The notes: generated from the letters alone by a model not told the origin. Counted from the stretch's first letter, positions 22,071 through 34,644 are shown. The stretch is DNA of 64,000 nt from Sorghum bicolor (GCF_000003195.3 NC_012876.2:46805276-46869275), one strand, 5' to 3'. Numbers and translations: made by a program.

Positions 22071-23156
22071 ATGGACGCACCCGCCTCACCTCGTCCCAGT
22101 GACACTTTCCTGCACGAGTTTGGCACTCCTACCCTGCTCTGGAGAGTGTTACGGACTGTTGGGTATACTGAGCCACCTCAGTACTCTTGGTGGGAGATGG
22201 AGAGCACAGGAGGGATCCAGTGTTTTGCTGTGCAGGGAGTTGTTCCTCCACATGGGGACAAGCCTGCATGGACAGGCTGGACTTGCAGCTCAGATGGGCA
22301 GACTCCTTGGGAGGCAGCTCAGGTTGCAGCCCAGACTATCCTGCTCGACATCTGTCATAGGTGTGGTGACGAGCTGACAGGAGGACCAGCGGCCTCCATT
22401 CCTAGTGCTGACCCAGCAGCCGCGGAGTGGAAACAGGCTGATGGTTGTGCTTTGGTTCGAGGCAGAGGAGAGAGAGCTGAGAGCTCTAGTCCTGCTATGA
22501 GTGCTATGATGGCTGTACTCAAGCTGATCAGTCAGCGAGAGGGCACCTATGCACAGGTGATGGTGGCTGTTCGCAGGGCCCAGGAGATGCAGCGGAAGGC
22601 TGAAAAGCGTGCTCGCAAGTTTCGCAAGCAAGCTAGGCTCCTGGAGCAAGCTCAGAAGGACCGCAATGACTGGGAAGACATTGCGGAGTATCGGAGGCAG
22701 CAGTGGGTGAAAGCCATCAGAGAGAGAGATCATAAGCAGGATCAGATGAGCCAGTTAGCTAGAGAGAAGGAGACCTTGCAGGAGCAATTGGTGCAGCTCA
22801 CCCGTGAGAGAGATACTGCACTCCGCGTGTCGGAGAACAGGCGCCAAGCATGGGAGATGCACCGAGTTCAGTCGCTTGAGCGGGAGAACTATCTACAGGA
22901 TCAGATTGAGGCTGGTCTTGTGGAGATTCACCGTCTCAACAACTTGCTACACCCTATTCCTCGCCCTATCCCAGTGTATCCGGAGGTGGGACCTCAGGTG
23001 ATTGTGGCCGAGGATGATGGTATGGAGGTCGATGGGCCAGCAGCGGCTGCACCACCTTTACACGAGGACGTGGAGGACGAGGAGCTTGAGCCGGTTAGCG
23101 ACGAGGATGGAGAGGCGATCTTCGACGCTGACTCGGACGACGAGCCTGGAGTGTAG
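22071..23156 (+). CDS. Pre-gag accessory protein of element C (361 aa, coiled coil)
   Basis: Intact 361-aa frame beginning MDAPASPRPSD. Residues 20-110 form a compact, Trp-rich globular-looking domain (LLWRVLRTVGY, YSWWEM, WTGWTCSSDG, then helix EAAQVAAQTILLDI). Residues about 165-300 are a long charged coiled coil, and the last 50 residues are strongly acidic. No transmembrane segment or signal peptide. The ATG follows a splice-acceptor-like CCTTTCCACAG. D has a shorter counterpart (234 aa) in the same position before gag, so this is a family trait. Function unknown. The strand-helix pattern of the N-terminal domain recalls a dsRNA-binding fold, but that is only a guess. It is the only undamaged coding region of C. 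Confidence 0.75.
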   Translation: MDAPASPRPSDTFLHEFGTPTLLWRVLRTVGYTEPPQYSWWEMESTGGIQCFAVQGVVPPHGDKPAWTGWTCSSDGQTPWEAAQVAAQTILLDICHRCGDELTGGPAASIPSADPAAAEWKQADGCALVRGRGERAESSSPAMSAMMAVLKLISQREGTYAQVMVAVRRAQEMQRKAEKRARKFRKQARLLEQAQKDRNDWEDIAEYRRQQWVKAIRERDHKQDQMSQLAREKETLQEQLVQLTRERDTALRVSENRRQAWEMHRVQSLERENYLQDQIEAGLVEIHRLNNLLHPIPRPIPVYPEVGPQVIVAEDDGMEVDGPAAAAPPLHEDVEDEELEPVSDEDGEAIFDADSDDEPGV

Positions 23157-23513
23157 GGAGTAGTGGGTAGTTGCTGCCAAGATCTTTTGTTGTGTGCCAG
23201 TCGGTTGTGGTGCTTTTGTAACCATGTTGTAATCCAAAACTTTGACCTTGACTCATGGCATGTACTGTGATGGTGTAATAACTTCATGGACCCTCTGTGC
23301 AGTCTTTATGATCGTTATGTTATGCCGATGTTTTCTGTTGTGGTGCGTATTGCGGATATCTATGTCATGTGTTGGATTGGTGATGTTGTTTTGTGGAATG
23401 GAATTGTTGTGCCTTTCTGTAAAGCTATTCTCTCGAATACTTTCAGGCATGAGTATAAGTTCTTCTACGGCAAATCTTGTCATCATCAATGCTCACTGAC
23501 TGTGTCTTTACAG
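23157..23513 (+). other. Spacer between pre-gag and gag, element C
   Basis: 357 bp without supported coding. It ends TGTGTCTTTACAG directly before the gag ATG, again resembling a 3' splice site. Confidence 0.5.
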
Positions 23514-23957
23514 ATGTCTCGTGGCACCCGGGGTGCGGAACAGCGTGCAAACATGAATCCACCACCTCCTCCACCACCACCAAATCCAGCTGAGCTGATG
23601 CAAATGATGGTGGAAAATCAGAGGATGCTCACCGAAACCATCAATCGTATGGCAAATCAGGGTGGCCGTAATGCACAGGAAGGGCCAGCTCCTAACCAGT
23701 ACAGTAGCTTCAAGGACTTCATGGATACGAAGCCCCCACCTTTCAGAGAAGCTGAAGAACCCCTTCAAGCTGAAGAGTGGCTGAATACGGTGGAACAAAA
23801 GTTTCGCCTACTTCGGTTGACTGAAGGTTTGAAGGCGGAGTATGCAGCTCACCAACTGCAAGGACCGGCGGGCATCTGGTGGAATCAGTACCGGGAAGCT
23901 CTACCGGCTGCCACGGTGATTGATTGGAGACGAAGCACACCGAGTTCATGTAGCTGA
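23514..23957 (+). pseudogene. Gag N-terminal part of element C
   Basis: Begins MSRGTRGAEQ with a run of prolines, then the retrotransposon gag core (KPPPFREAEEPLQAEEW, HQLQGPAGIWWNQYREA). Copy D shows the same layout. The frame is lost after DWRR near 23930, where sequence is missing compared with related gags. Immediately after it a TAG lies in the frame of the following part (about 23951). Confidence 0.8.
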
Positions 23958-25300
23958 CTCAGGGCAACAAGACTCTGAAGGAGTATTTGCGTGCTTTCAA
24001 TCACTTGTCTAGGTATGCTCCTGAGTTTGTGAACACGGAGACGAAAAAGATCGCTAGTTTCAAGCGGGGTTTGGGTCCCAAATTGCTGAAGACTATGGGC
24101 CGCACTAAGTGTGCAACTTTCAATGAGTTTGTCAGTGATGCTCTCACCCAAGAGAACTATAACACTGTGTACACTGCGACCAAGACTCGCAAGAGGGCTT
24201 TTGAGGCCAGTGCTGGGTCATCTCAGTCCAAGGCTCCAGTGGCAGCTAAGCCACCATTCCGTGCTCCAACCCCCAACCAGCGATACCGCCCTCCAGTGAA
24301 GAAGAACCAGGCAAAGACGGGTTTTCGCAAGGGGTACTCTATTGCTCTTCCTAGGGGCAACACGGGTCCCAACTATGCCAAGACTCCACCTGCCAACCGT
24401 CCGTGCTGGAACTGCAATCAGACCGGGCATTGGCAGAGCAACTGTCCTTACCCGCCAAAGAAGGGCAACCAGGGGAACGTCCGTCAGGGGTGTGTTCATT
24501 ACACAACTGTGGAGGCAATCCCTACTGGTGAGGTAGTCACGGCTGGTAAGTTTCTGGTCAATCAACATGATGCACTCGTGCTTTTTGATTCTGGAGCATC
24601 GCATTCTTTTGTGAGTTCTGAATTTGTATCTAAGCATAGCATCAAGACCATCACACTTGATAAGGGCAGTTATTGTATTAGTGCTGCGGGAAATGATATT
24701 TCCACCAATCAAGTGGTTTTGGGGGCAAGTCTGGAGATAGGAGGCCGTCAGTTTCTTGCTGATCTGGTTGTTCTACCCGGTGTGGGCATAGATGTAATTC
24801 TGGGGATGAAGTGGATGAGTGGTAATGGAGTTCTTATAGACACCACCACTCGTGTAGTGATGTTGAAAGACCCAAATACCAAGGAGGCATTTCTAGTGCA
24901 ACTCCCTCGTGATATTCAAATCCGTAGCACTGTGAATTCAGTTACATCTAAGGCTATTCAGGATATTCCGGTGGTGTGTGAGTTTCCGGACGTATTTCCT
25001 GATGATTTGCCCGGGCTTCCTCCGGATCGGGATGTGGAGTTCAAAATTGAATTGATTCCAGGCACCGCTCCTATCTCTAGAAGACCTTATAGGATGCCGC
25101 CCAATGAATTAGCTAAGCTTAAGACCCAACTAAATGAGTTGTTGCAGAAGGGTCTTATTCGTCCTAGTTCATCTCCTTGGGGTTGTCCGGCTATCTTTGT
25201 GAAGAAGAAGGATCAATCTTTGCGCATGTGTGTGGACTATCGTTCCCTAAATGCGGTGACTATCAAGAACAAATACCCTCTTCCTCGCATTGATATCTAG
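23958..25300 (+). pseudogene. Gag C-terminus, protease and RT N-terminus of element C
   Basis: Resumes in a different frame with the end of the gag core ([24 protein letters not shown]). Zinc knuckle [14 protein letters not shown] lies near 24400-24445. Protease active site is LFDSGAS near 24581-24603. RT begins with [20 protein letters not shown] and ends at a TAG (25298-25300) just before FDQL. The stop is one of at least three lesions that silence this copy. Confidence 0.85.
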
Positions 25301-26140
25301 TTTGATCAGTTGTCTAAAGCTAAGGTATTCTCCAAGATTGATTTGCGATCTGGGTACCATCAGATCAAGATCCGTCCCGAAGATATACCTAAGACGGCTT
25401 TCTCGACGAGGTATGGGTTGTATGAGTACCTTGTCATGTCCTTCGGGCTTACGAATGCACCTGCTCATTTCATGTATCTTATGAATTCGGTGTTCATGCC
25501 CGAATTGGACAAGTTTGTAGTGGTCTTCATTGATGATATCTTGGTATATTCTTGCAATGAAGAGGAGCATGCAGAGCATCTGCGTGTAGTGTTGTCGCGT
25601 TTGCGCGAACATCAGCTTTATGCTAAGTTTAGCAAATGCGAGTTTTGGCTAAAGAAAGTACCTTTCTTGGGCCATGTCTTATGTGAAGAAGGCATATCGG
25701 TGGATCCGGCTAAGGTGCAAGAGGTGCTGGATTGGAAAGTTCCAACTTCGGTACACGAGGTTCGGAGTTTTCTCGGTCTGGCTGGGTATTACCGTCGATT
25801 TATTCCGGAGTTCTCCAAAATATCCAAGCCTATGACTCGTCTACTTCAGAAAGATGAAAAGTTTGTGTGGACACCTGAGTGTGAAGAGGCATTCCACAAG
25901 TTGAGGACACTGTTGACATCAGCTCCTGTCCTAGCTCAACCTGATATCGAGAAGCCTTTCGATGTCTTTTGTGACGCATCAGGCATTGGTTTAGGCTGTG
26001 TGTTGATGCAGGAAGGTCGCGTTATCGCGTATGCCTCACGCCAACTTCGAAAGCATGAGGTCAATTACCCCACTCATGACTTAGAATTGGCAGCAATTGT
26101 TCATGCTTTGAAAATCTGGAGGCATTATCTGCTGGGTAAT
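25301..26140 (+). pseudogene. RT catalytic core and RNase H N-terminal part of element C, cut by D
   Basis: Same frame after the TAG. It holds [11 protein letters not shown] (motif A) and [11 protein letters not shown] (the catalytic YXDD-type box as FIDD). RNase H starts with [16 protein letters not shown]. It stops at LLGN where element D is inserted; the domain resumes at 40398 after the target duplication. Confidence 0.88.
26136..26140 (+). repeat. Target site duplication of element D, left copy
   Basis: GTAAT directly before the LTR terminus TGTGGCAG at 26141. The same five bases follow the other LTR. Confidence 0.9.
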
Positions 26141-29100
26141 TGTGGCAGAACCTCCTAAGTGTTTGGGCCCCACCGGCACCTGCCATTGTCCTAAGGACCT
26201 CTGACGGTGATGTCGGGAGTCCTCCCACTTTAGAAGTCCGATGAGCATTGCTGGGCGCTCATTCCACTGCTACCTGTGGCGTACCAAGCTGGCTCGTCCT
26301 GACCATTGGTAATGGTCGAACGACGAGAACTGTTTCTTCTCGCCCTTACAGGATAGCAAGTGGCCACCTTAACACCAGGATCATTCGTTGCGAAGATAAA
26401 GCAGTAACTCAACGACACAAGACCAAAATAATATTTCAGAGTGAAACAGCAGAAGTATTACATAACTTAATTTACAAAAGGAGTTCTTCCAAATAGTAGA
26501 GTGTTATTACAAGCCTGGTCCAGCGGAGCAACTGAAACTTTAGTATAGACAGAACAAATTTACAGACCCTGCCCATGGGTCACGCTCACTCTTCTTCGTC
26601 GTCAACCTCGACGACGGTCACACAACAGGGTCCGAAACAAGTCGGCTCCTGTGCTTCACCTGCAACAGGGGTATTGAAACCCTGAGTACGGGAGTACTCA
26701 ACAAGACTTACCCGATGGGAAAAGAGGAGAACTTAGGGATGCAGGCTTAGGGTAGACAAGGGGTGGCTGAGCAAGGAGCCAAAGTGTTTTGCGTAAAAAG
26801 CTTACTAGTAGTGCATCCTTATTTTCAAGTTTTACCCACGAATTCCTCCCTCGCAGAGGCCGAGGAGTTCGAGGACAGTCTAACTGGTTGTTCCTCACAG
26901 ACGAATCCGTGAGTTCCTAGTCCTATCATAAAGTAATAGTTATCGATGGCCATAGCTTCATGTCGCTATGAGTCCGGGAATTGGGATCCGAACCTCATGG
27001 GACATTTTCCCCTTTCTCATGTTATCATTCAGTTGCATATTTAACTACGATGAGGGTCGAAGGAATTGAGTCTCCCAATCGGGGAGCAACGACGATTCGA
27101 ATCGCTTAGCAATCCAGCTGGAGTTCCTAACCACCCAACATATGTAGAACCAAATCTTGCATATATCAACCCAAATCAAGCTCTCCCCAAATTTGACCAG
27201 GTTCGCGGCACCCGAGAGCACAGTACTCCACCATCCTACAGCCGATCTAGATGTTTTCCGGTCATCTCAGATCCGTAAGGTGGGTACACACTACTCTTGC
27301 CATCTTTCCACTCCCAGTGCGCGAGTAGCTGTTCGCGTCGAGGGATCACAAGACTGGGCTTACCGAGGGCAAGCGGTTAGTACTATAAATTCTCAACCCA
27401 GCAGGCCATCAACGGAACGGTCCTTAATCAACACAGTCGGAGACGCTACTTTAAGACTCCATTCTTAGAGCAAGTCCACCGACCGGTCTCAAATTGAAAC
27501 ATCATTGATCATAAGTGTATCCCACAACAACCCTTCAAACTTTCTTGTTTGAAAACCTATCTAGTAGCAGGGCTAAGCATCGCTACGCAGTTTTAAAATA
27601 AAACAGGTGTCAAGGACAGGATACAGATATCAAGGTAGTAAATGCAGCAAGTAGGTTAACCCAATTCTCAACTACCTAATGCAGCACTTTCAATTCATAA
27701 GTGATAAAAGATTTAAAACATCCAAGGAGGGGTTAATGCATCCGGGGCTTGCCTTGGTTGCAGGGCAGAGAGGGACCCTCGGAGACTTCCCAAGTCTCGG
27801 ATCCGACTTCCTCGAACGGAGCACTGACCTCGGGGTTCGGTTCAACGGGCGCTCCTTCGGTCACGGACACTATACGCAAAATGATGAATGCTTATGATAT
27901 GCGTATGACAAATATGCAAGAAGGGCCAAATCGAGTACAACTCGCCTTCTTGATGCAATACAGAATTATCACTAAATAAAGTTGCTTAACAACTTAATGT
28001 TTTTACCCAAGAGGTTGCATCTGTAAACTAAGACTTTATTTAAATCATACTTATCTTAAATTAGTTAATTATTAATCCTAATTACCTTAATTAACTCTTA
28101 ATTAATTACTAATGACAGTAATTAAGCATTCAGGTCATTAGGGTTAATGACCTCAGGTCATCACACAATCCCAAAATCACTCAACCCTAATTATGAGGAT
28201 CTAAATGATCACTATTTAATTATTTTGGAATTATTATTTAAGTGCTAAATAAGGGTTTATTAATATTTTAAACAAACATTATCCAAATGCCACCAAATTT
28301 TGTGTGGAGCCAGGGAATAATATTCAGAGGCTCCCCACAATTTTTGGTGATTTTTGGACACCCTAATAAATTACTAAAATTCATCAAAGTTTTATTTGCT
28401 AATTAAAAGAGCCAATTTTCATATCCTGGCCAACTATCAGAAAACAGAGCCTAGTATTTTTCTTGGGTTCTACTTATTTCAGGGAATCTACACAAAACTT
28501 TTTATGATTTTTGGATCACCCCACAATTTTCTACACAATTTCAAACATTCAGCAAAAATTTGCATAAAAAGAAAAAGAAAAAGTCACTGCAGCGCGGTTT
28601 GGAATCGGCCCGCAGGCCGGCCCGCTTTGCTCGGCCCACGCGGGCCCGAGCGGGTGGCGCGTGCTGCCCCCTTCCCCTCACGCGGACACTGACGAGCGGG
28701 CCCCGCTCGTCAGTTCCGTCTCCCTCGCACCCGGCGGCCTTGCCGCGCTCCCGGTTGCCGCTGGCGAGGCCCCAGCCCCACACCAGGGTGCGCATCGGCT
28801 GCGCCTTGAGCTTGCGACTCCAGAGGTACGGCCTGAGGACTCTCTACCGTCCTCCTCCTACCTCGGCCACGCGAAAGGCGGCGGCCGCCCTGGCCGTCCG
28901 TCAGCCGGCCACTAGGGCCCGGTAGAGTGTAAACGGATGGCCTAGCGAGCTTCCACGGGGATTAGGAAGAGTGGTGCTCACGCTGTAAGGCGCGGGAAAG
29001 CAGCTGAAGCCGCTGGCGACGGGGGCAGTGTCGTCGGGCGGGAGCTCTGGCTCCGGCAAGCTTGTTCCGGCAATCCTGCTCACAATCAAGGAGAGGGAGC

Positions 29101-30345
29101 GAGCGCATGAGCGACCGGGGCACGGGAGGAACGTGAAACAGTCACCAGTGGGGTGTGATACTCACTAGAACACCGTGGCCACGGGGAGAGTTCTGCGGCG
29201 GCGGTCTCGGCCGGAGTTGGAGAAGAGGGAAAAGCTCTGGCGCTTGAGGGGGTTAGGGCGTGAGCTTGGGGGTGCTCTGGGTCCGCAAGGAGATGGCGAA
29301 TACGGCAGCGTGCTCAATTTGGCGCGAGGGGAACTGGGTACGGTGGATTTCAGAGAGAGGGATGTCGAGTTTCTCCGGCCGTGGACAGCGAAAACGGACG
29401 GCGTCGTCCACGTCGGTGCTCAAGTGGAGGGGAAGGCAAGCCTGAGGCATCCACGTCGCCTGGCGACCCTGGCAGCAAGCAGCTGCGTGCACTCACGCAT
29501 GCGCGCGGCGCTGCTCGCGCGGCGGCTGCGCTGGACAGGGAGCCGGTGATCCCTATCGGATCACTGTAGCAACCCCTATCTTCCCCCTTTTGTCCCCTTG
29601 CGAATTTCGGCCAAAATTTGAACTAAAGTCCAATTGCCACCAAAACAAGAGTTGTACAAAATTTTGTAAACTACAAATCATCTTTTGGTGCCCAGAGCTG
29701 ATTCCGAGTGGAAGGTAGCCAATTCGGCCAGACAGTTTGGAATTTCAACTCAAATCGATGAAATTCAAATTTTTGAATTGGGGGCAAAACAGGATTTCCA
29801 AAATTACTTTTGTTTTTCCTAAACAGCTTGAAAAACTCCCAACATGAAAGTTGCTCAACTTTTTGTGCTCTACAACTTTCATGTTGACCACTTTTCAAAA
29901 TTCCAAATGGATTTTGAATTGGGGGTTTAAGTTGGAAAAGGGGACACTTTCTGGAAATCTGTATTTTCAAAATTACTTTGAATTTTGTATTGAAACTTCA
30001 AAAACTCAAAACACCAAAGTTGTACATCTTGCCAAGAGCTACAACTTTTCTTTTGAACTCAACCTCAAATTTTGCTTAGTTTTTGACTTATGCAAAAGGG
30101 GACAAATCTAGGATCCAGAAATCAGGGTTTTCCCCCCTTAGCTTTTCGGAAAATTTCCACCCTAGGGTTTTAGCAACCACACAAGCATCAACACACCACA
30201 TAAGCACACTCTACCTCCCTAAGCTCAAGCAATCAAAGCAAACTTGTTTTAAGTTGATGCATAGTAATATGCTTAACAAATATGATTTGCAATGCTCATG
30301 ATGACATGATCCATTTTTAGTAACCGTAACATCGGGGATGTTACA
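26141..30345 (-). repeat. 3' LTR of element D (4205 bp)
   Basis: On - it starts TGTAACATCCCC and ends CTGCCACA. It holds a GC-rich island (about 28600-29560), a palindrome CGATTCGAATCG at 27093-27104, a 7-bp-stem hairpin at 26683-26700, a perfect 14-bp inverted repeat at 29840-29853/29873-29886, and a 9-bp one at 30016-30024/30040-30048. Confidence 0.93.
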
Positions 30346-30382
30346 GCCCTTCCCCCTTAAAGAAATCTCGTCCCCGAGATTT
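30346..30382 (-). other. Polypurine tract and preceding hairpin of element D
   Basis: On - the sequence is AAATCTCG-GGGA-CGAGATTT (perfect 8-bp stem), then TCTTTAAGGGGGAAGGGC, then the LTR. The purine run primes plus-strand DNA. The hairpin recurs before the PPT of C. Confidence 0.88.
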
Positions 30383-30549
30383 AAAACCTTAGGGTAAGTA
30401 ATGGAAAAGGAAATTTGTCAACACTCTTTCATCTTCAACTTTTCCATAAGGCAAGAAGTTGGGGAAAAAACTTCATTATAAGCATATATGTACATTAAGT
30501 ACATGGCTTTGGCGACTCTTTTCCTTCACTAGAGTACACTCTCTGGTTA

Positions 30550-33500
30550 TCATATGTTGTCCTGAAGAGAAGCATGGAATTCAGGAAAATTCTCTAACAA
30601 GTAATCTTCAGATTCCCAAGTGGCTTCCTCTTCAGAGTGCTGGCTCCACTGTACCTTGTACCATTTGGTGGTTGTTCTTCGAGTAACTCTATCTTTCTGA
30701 TCCAGTACTCGGATAGGATACTCCGAATAAGTTAGATCTGGTTCAAGTTCTACATCTTCAATATCTTGAACTCGGTCTGGTACCCGAAGACACTTTTTCA
30801 GTTGAGACACATGGAACACATTATGCACCCCGGATAATCGTTCGGGCAGTTTAAGGCGGTAAGCGACCTGTCCACATCGGTCAATAATTGGAAATGGACC
30901 AATGTAACGAGGCGCTAACTTGCCTTTAACACCAAAACGATTTACTCCTTTCATTGGGGATACTTTCAAATACACATGATCACCTTTGGCGAACTTTAAT
31001 GGTCGACGTCTTTTATCAGCGTAACTTTTCTGTCGGGACTGAGCAACTTTCAAGTTATTTTGGATTTGTTTCACTTTGTTCTCAGTCGCTTTCACTAAGT
31101 CAACTCCGAAGAACCATCTTTCTCCAGGTTCCGACCAGTGTAACGGAGTTCGACATCGGCGACCATACAGTGCCTCAAAGGGAGCCATTTTGATACTCTC
31201 TTGATAGCTATTATTGTAGGAAAATTCTGCTAGAGGCAAGCAGTCATCCCACTTATGTGGAAAATTCAGGGCACAAGATCTTAATAGATCTTCTAGGGTT
31301 TGATTCACCCTTTCAGTTTGCCCACCGGTTTGAGGGTGGTAGGCTGTGCTGTATAAAAGCTTAGTGCCCAGGGACTCATGTAAACATTTCCAGAATTGGG
31401 AGACAAATTGTGTGCCTCTATCTGACACTATTGTCTTTGGCACCCCATGCAGACTTAGGATACGGTCGAAATAAATCTTAGCATAGGTGGAGGCAGGATA
31501 CAATAGCTTTACCGGCAGAAAATGTGCTGTTTTGGTGAGACGATCAACTTTGACCCAAATTAAATCAAAGCCCTTGGCCGTCTTGGGTAATCCTACTATG
31601 AAATCCATACTTATGTCATCCCATTTCCATGCGGGGATAGGCAAAGGTTGCAACTCCCCAGCGGACTTGAGATGAATGGCTTTGACCTTTCGACAGGTGT
31701 CACATTGGGCCACATAGCGAGCTATCTCTATCTTCATTTTTGTCCACCAAAACCTTTGCTTTAGGTCCTGATACATCTTGCTGCTTCCCGGATGAATGGA
31801 ATACCTCGTGGTATGAGCTTCATCCAGGATTTGCTGACGTAGCTCAGGTACCTTTGGAACCACTAACCGGTTCTTGAACCAGATTACTCCCGCATCATCC
31901 ACCTTAAAGTCTGTGGGTGCTCTATTAGAAATCTTCTCTTTAAGATGTCTCATGCCTTTGTTTTCTTTTTGTGCCTTTATGATTTGAGCTTCGAGATTGA
32001 AATCGATCTTTAGATTGGAAAGGCTTCCTTGGGAAATCATTTCTATTCCCAAGTTCTCTAGCTCTTGGCACAAAGTTATATCCCTAGGCGTCACTGTTAA
32101 GCAATTACAGTGAGCCTTACGACTGAGGGCATCCGCTACTACATTTGCCTTACCCGGGTGATAATGCACCTCAAGGTCGTAATCTTTAATTAGTTCTAGC
32201 CACCTTCGCTGGCGCATATTAAGCTCAGCTTGAGTAAAGATATACTTCAAGCTTTTGTGATCTGTATATAAATGACATGTGTTCCCCAACAAATAATGAC
32301 GCCAGATCTTTAATGCATGTACCACGGCGGCTAGTTCAAGATCATGGGTCGGGTAATTCTCTTCATGGGGTTTGAGTTGTCTGGAAGCATATGCAATTAC
32401 GCGACCCTCCTGCATCAGCACACAGCCTAACCCGATCCCTGATGCGTCACAATATACATCAAAGGGTTTTTCAATATCTGACTGGGCTAAGACAGGTGCA
32501 GTTGTCAACAACCTTTTCAGAGTCTGAAAGGCTTGCTCACATTGGGGTGACCAAACAAATTTTGTTTGACTTTTGAGCAAGGTTGTGATTGGTTTGGCGA
32601 CTCTGGAAAAGTCCGGGATAAAACGACGGTAATATCCCGCCATGCCCAGAAAACTACGGACCTCATGTACCGTAGTCGGGGGTTTCCAATTCAACACATC
32701 TTCTACCTTGCCTGGGTCTACAGCGACTCCTTCCGCTGATAATACATGACCCAGGAAATGAACTTTGTCCAGCCAGAACTCACATTTGCTGAACTTGGCA
32801 TATAGCTGATGCTCCCTGAGACGGGTCAGCACGATTCTCAAGTGTTCAGCATGTTCTTTCTTAGTCTTAGAGTAAATCAAAATGTCGTCAATAAAGACAA
32901 CAACAAATTTATCCAGTTCTGGCATGAAGACAGAGTTCATCAGGTACATGAAATGGGCCGGCACATTGGTCAACCCAAAAGACATCACCAAGTACTCATA
33001 CAGCCCATAACGGGTTGTAAAAGCTGTCTTGGGCACATCTTCCGGCCTAATTTTAATTTGGTGGTACCCTGATCTCAAATCAATTTTCGAGAATACTTTG
33101 GCCCCGGCTAACTGGTCAAATAATAAGTCAATGCGGGGCAGTGGGTACTTGTTCTTAATCGTCACCTCATTTAGGGGACGATAGTCGACACACAGCCTTA
33201 ATGTTTGATCTTTCTTTTTCACAAACAAGGCTGGGCAACCCCATGGAGAAGAACTGGGCTGAATAAAACCTTTCTGTAACAACTCTTGTAATTGGGCTTT
33301 TAATTCGGCCAGCTCTTTCGGTGCCATTCTGTAGGCCCTTCGAGATATTGGGGCTGTCCCTGGTTTCAATTCTATACTAAATTGTACATCCCGGTCCGGA
33401 GGCAGACCTGGTAAGTCTTCAGGAAATACATCCGGAAAATCTCGAACTACCGGAATATCTTTGACTTCAGACATACTAGCGGCATGAACTTGCCCAATGG

Positions 33501-34596
33501 TCCGTTTGGGAGTAACTAACTGAATTAGCAAATAAGAATTCTCATTGGGCAATGGGATTTTAATGGTTCGATGCAGGGTATCCAGCACAACCCCTCGTTG
33601 TGCCATCCAGTTCATGCCCAAGATGACATCAATTTCTTGGTCCTTAAGAACAATCATGCTAGTAGGAAAATTGTGCCCACCAAATTCGATGGGTACTTGG
33701 TGAACCATTTCTTTAGACATCAGCCGTCCTCCTGGCGACTGTATATAAAAATGATCTTGTGTTTCCCCAATGGGTATGCCATGCTTTAACACAAAGGTGC
33801 GATTGATGAATGTATGGGATGCACCAGAATCAAAGAGCATTAAAGCAGGATGCTTCGCAACAGGAAACGTACCCATCATCACTGGTTCACCCTCTGGAAT
33901 CGTCTCCACTTCAGTATGGAAGACTTGCCCCGTCTTCCTTACCGGTCTACCTTTCTGTACCTGTTGCCCTTTCTGAACCCCAGTTCTGAACTGACTCGGC
34001 TGGGGTTGGCCCATAGGTGGCCTTGGAAAGGTAGGGTTGGTTTGGCGGGGAAAAGGGCACTCTTTAGAGAAATGCCCAGGCTTACCACAATTGAAGCAAG
34101 GGTAATTGTGGCTGGGCGGAGCAGTAGGGCGAACACCCGGGGCGTTCGGCTGGCGTGGTGCAAAAGCGATGGCAGTAGGTCGAGAGTATACCTGCTGCCC
34201 GGGTCTGTACTGTGGAGGGGAGAAAGGACCACGATAAGGTGACGGCGCTTGGAGACGTCCGTGGCCCTGTGGATGATAAATGATCCTCTGGCGCTTTTGA
34301 CCGCGACCAGAGAAAGAAGAGGAAGCAGCCTTCTTCTTGGCTTCCTTATGTTTCCTATTCTTTTCCTCTGAGGCGATAGCAATATTTACCGCCTCATAGA
34401 AAGTAGCATTTTGGCAAGTAGTCATCATGGTCTGAAGTTTAGTATTTAGACCACGCATGAAACAGGCTTTCCTCTTTCTGTCAGTGTTCACATGATCCGT
34501 GGCATATTGAGAAAGATGATTAAACCTTGCCACGTACTCCATAACACTTTTATCGCCTTGCTGCAAGGCGAGAAACTCTTCGGCCTTCATGGCCAT
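30550..34596 (-). CDS. Gag C-terminus and full pol of element D (protease, RT, RNase H, integrase, chromodomain)
   Basis: Open frame of 1348 codons, in the same frame as the gag part upstream across one TAG (34645). Residues 1-75 end the gag core; zinc knuckle [14 protein letters not shown] at 167-180; protease LFDSGAS at 254-260; RT about 385-620 with VVFIDD at 566-571; RNase H about 700-825 with CDASG at 716 and YTDHKSL at 777; integrase zinc region about 925-970 (CDTC at 965-968); catalytic D998 (MDF), D1059 (VSDRG) and E1095 (QTERVN); C-terminal chromodomain about 1292-1340 (WYKVQW, EATWES). All key catalytic residues are present. The chromodomain places it among chromoviruses, which bind modified histones when choosing insertion sites. 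The first Met used here is internal; real translation would start in the gag part. Confidence 0.93.
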   Translation of the reverse strand: MAMKAEEFLALQQGDKSVMEYVARFNHLSQYATDHVNTDRKRKACFMRGLNTKLQTMMTTCQNATFYEAVNIAIASEEKNRKHKEAKKKAASSSFSGRGQKRQRIIYHPQGHGRLQAPSPYRGPFSPPQYRPGQQVYSRPTAIAFAPRQPNAPGVRPTAPPSHNYPCFNCGKPGHFSKECPFPRQTNPTFPRPPMGQPQPSQFRTGVQKGQQVQKGRPVRKTGQVFHTEVETIPEGEPVMMGTFPVAKHPALMLFDSGASHTFINRTFVLKHGIPIGETQDHFYIQSPGGRLMSKEMVHQVPIEFGGHNFPTSMIVLKDQEIDVILGMNWMAQRGVVLDTLHRTIKIPLPNENSYLLIQLVTPKRTIGQVHAASMSEVKDIPVVRDFPDVFPEDLPGLPPDRDVQFSIELKPGTAPISRRAYRMAPKELAELKAQLQELLQKGFIQPSSSPWGCPALFVKKKDQTLRLCVDYRPLNEVTIKNKYPLPRIDLLFDQLAGAKVFSKIDLRSGYHQIKIRPEDVPKTAFTTRYGLYEYLVMSFGLTNVPAHFMYLMNSVFMPELDKFVVVFIDDILIYSKTKKEHAEHLRIVLTRLREHQLYAKFSKCEFWLDKVHFLGHVLSAEGVAVDPGKVEDVLNWKPPTTVHEVRSFLGMAGYYRRFIPDFSRVAKPITTLLKSQTKFVWSPQCEQAFQTLKRLLTTAPVLAQSDIEKPFDVYCDASGIGLGCVLMQEGRVIAYASRQLKPHEENYPTHDLELAAVVHALKIWRHYLLGNTCHLYTDHKSLKYIFTQAELNMRQRRWLELIKDYDLEVHYHPGKANVVADALSRKAHCNCLTVTPRDITLCQELENLGIEMISQGSLSNLKIDFNLEAQIIKAQKENKGMRHLKEKISNRAPTDFKVDDAGVIWFKNRLVVPKVPELRQQILDEAHTTRYSIHPGSSKMYQDLKQRFWWTKMKIEIARYVAQCDTCRKVKAIHLKSAGELQPLPIPAWKWDDISMDFIVGLPKTAKGFDLIWVKVDRLTKTAHFLPVKLLYPASTYAKIYFDRILSLHGVPKTIVSDRGTQFVSQFWKCLHESLGTKLLYSTAYHPQTGGQTERVNQTLEDLLRSCALNFPHKWDDCLPLAEFSYNNSYQESIKMAPFEALYGRRCRTPLHWSEPGERWFFGVDLVKATENKVKQIQNNLKVAQSRQKSYADKRRRPLKFAKGDHVYLKVSPMKGVNRFGVKGKLAPRYIGPFPIIDRCGQVAYRLKLPERLSGVHNVFHVSQLKKCLRVPDRVQDIEDVELEPDLTYSEYPIRVLDQKDRVTRRTTTKWYKVQWSQHSEEEATWESEDYLLENFPEFHASLQDNI

Positions 34597-34644
34597 GAGC
34601 CCTTCGGGGATGTAGTGGGCGCGGAACGCGTCCTTAAACTCGGT

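Noticed and set aside
28560..28925. Frames in D's LTR (28560-29549 and 38608-39597)
   Set aside because: Same reason: GC-rich LTR island, several overlapping frames, no protein features.
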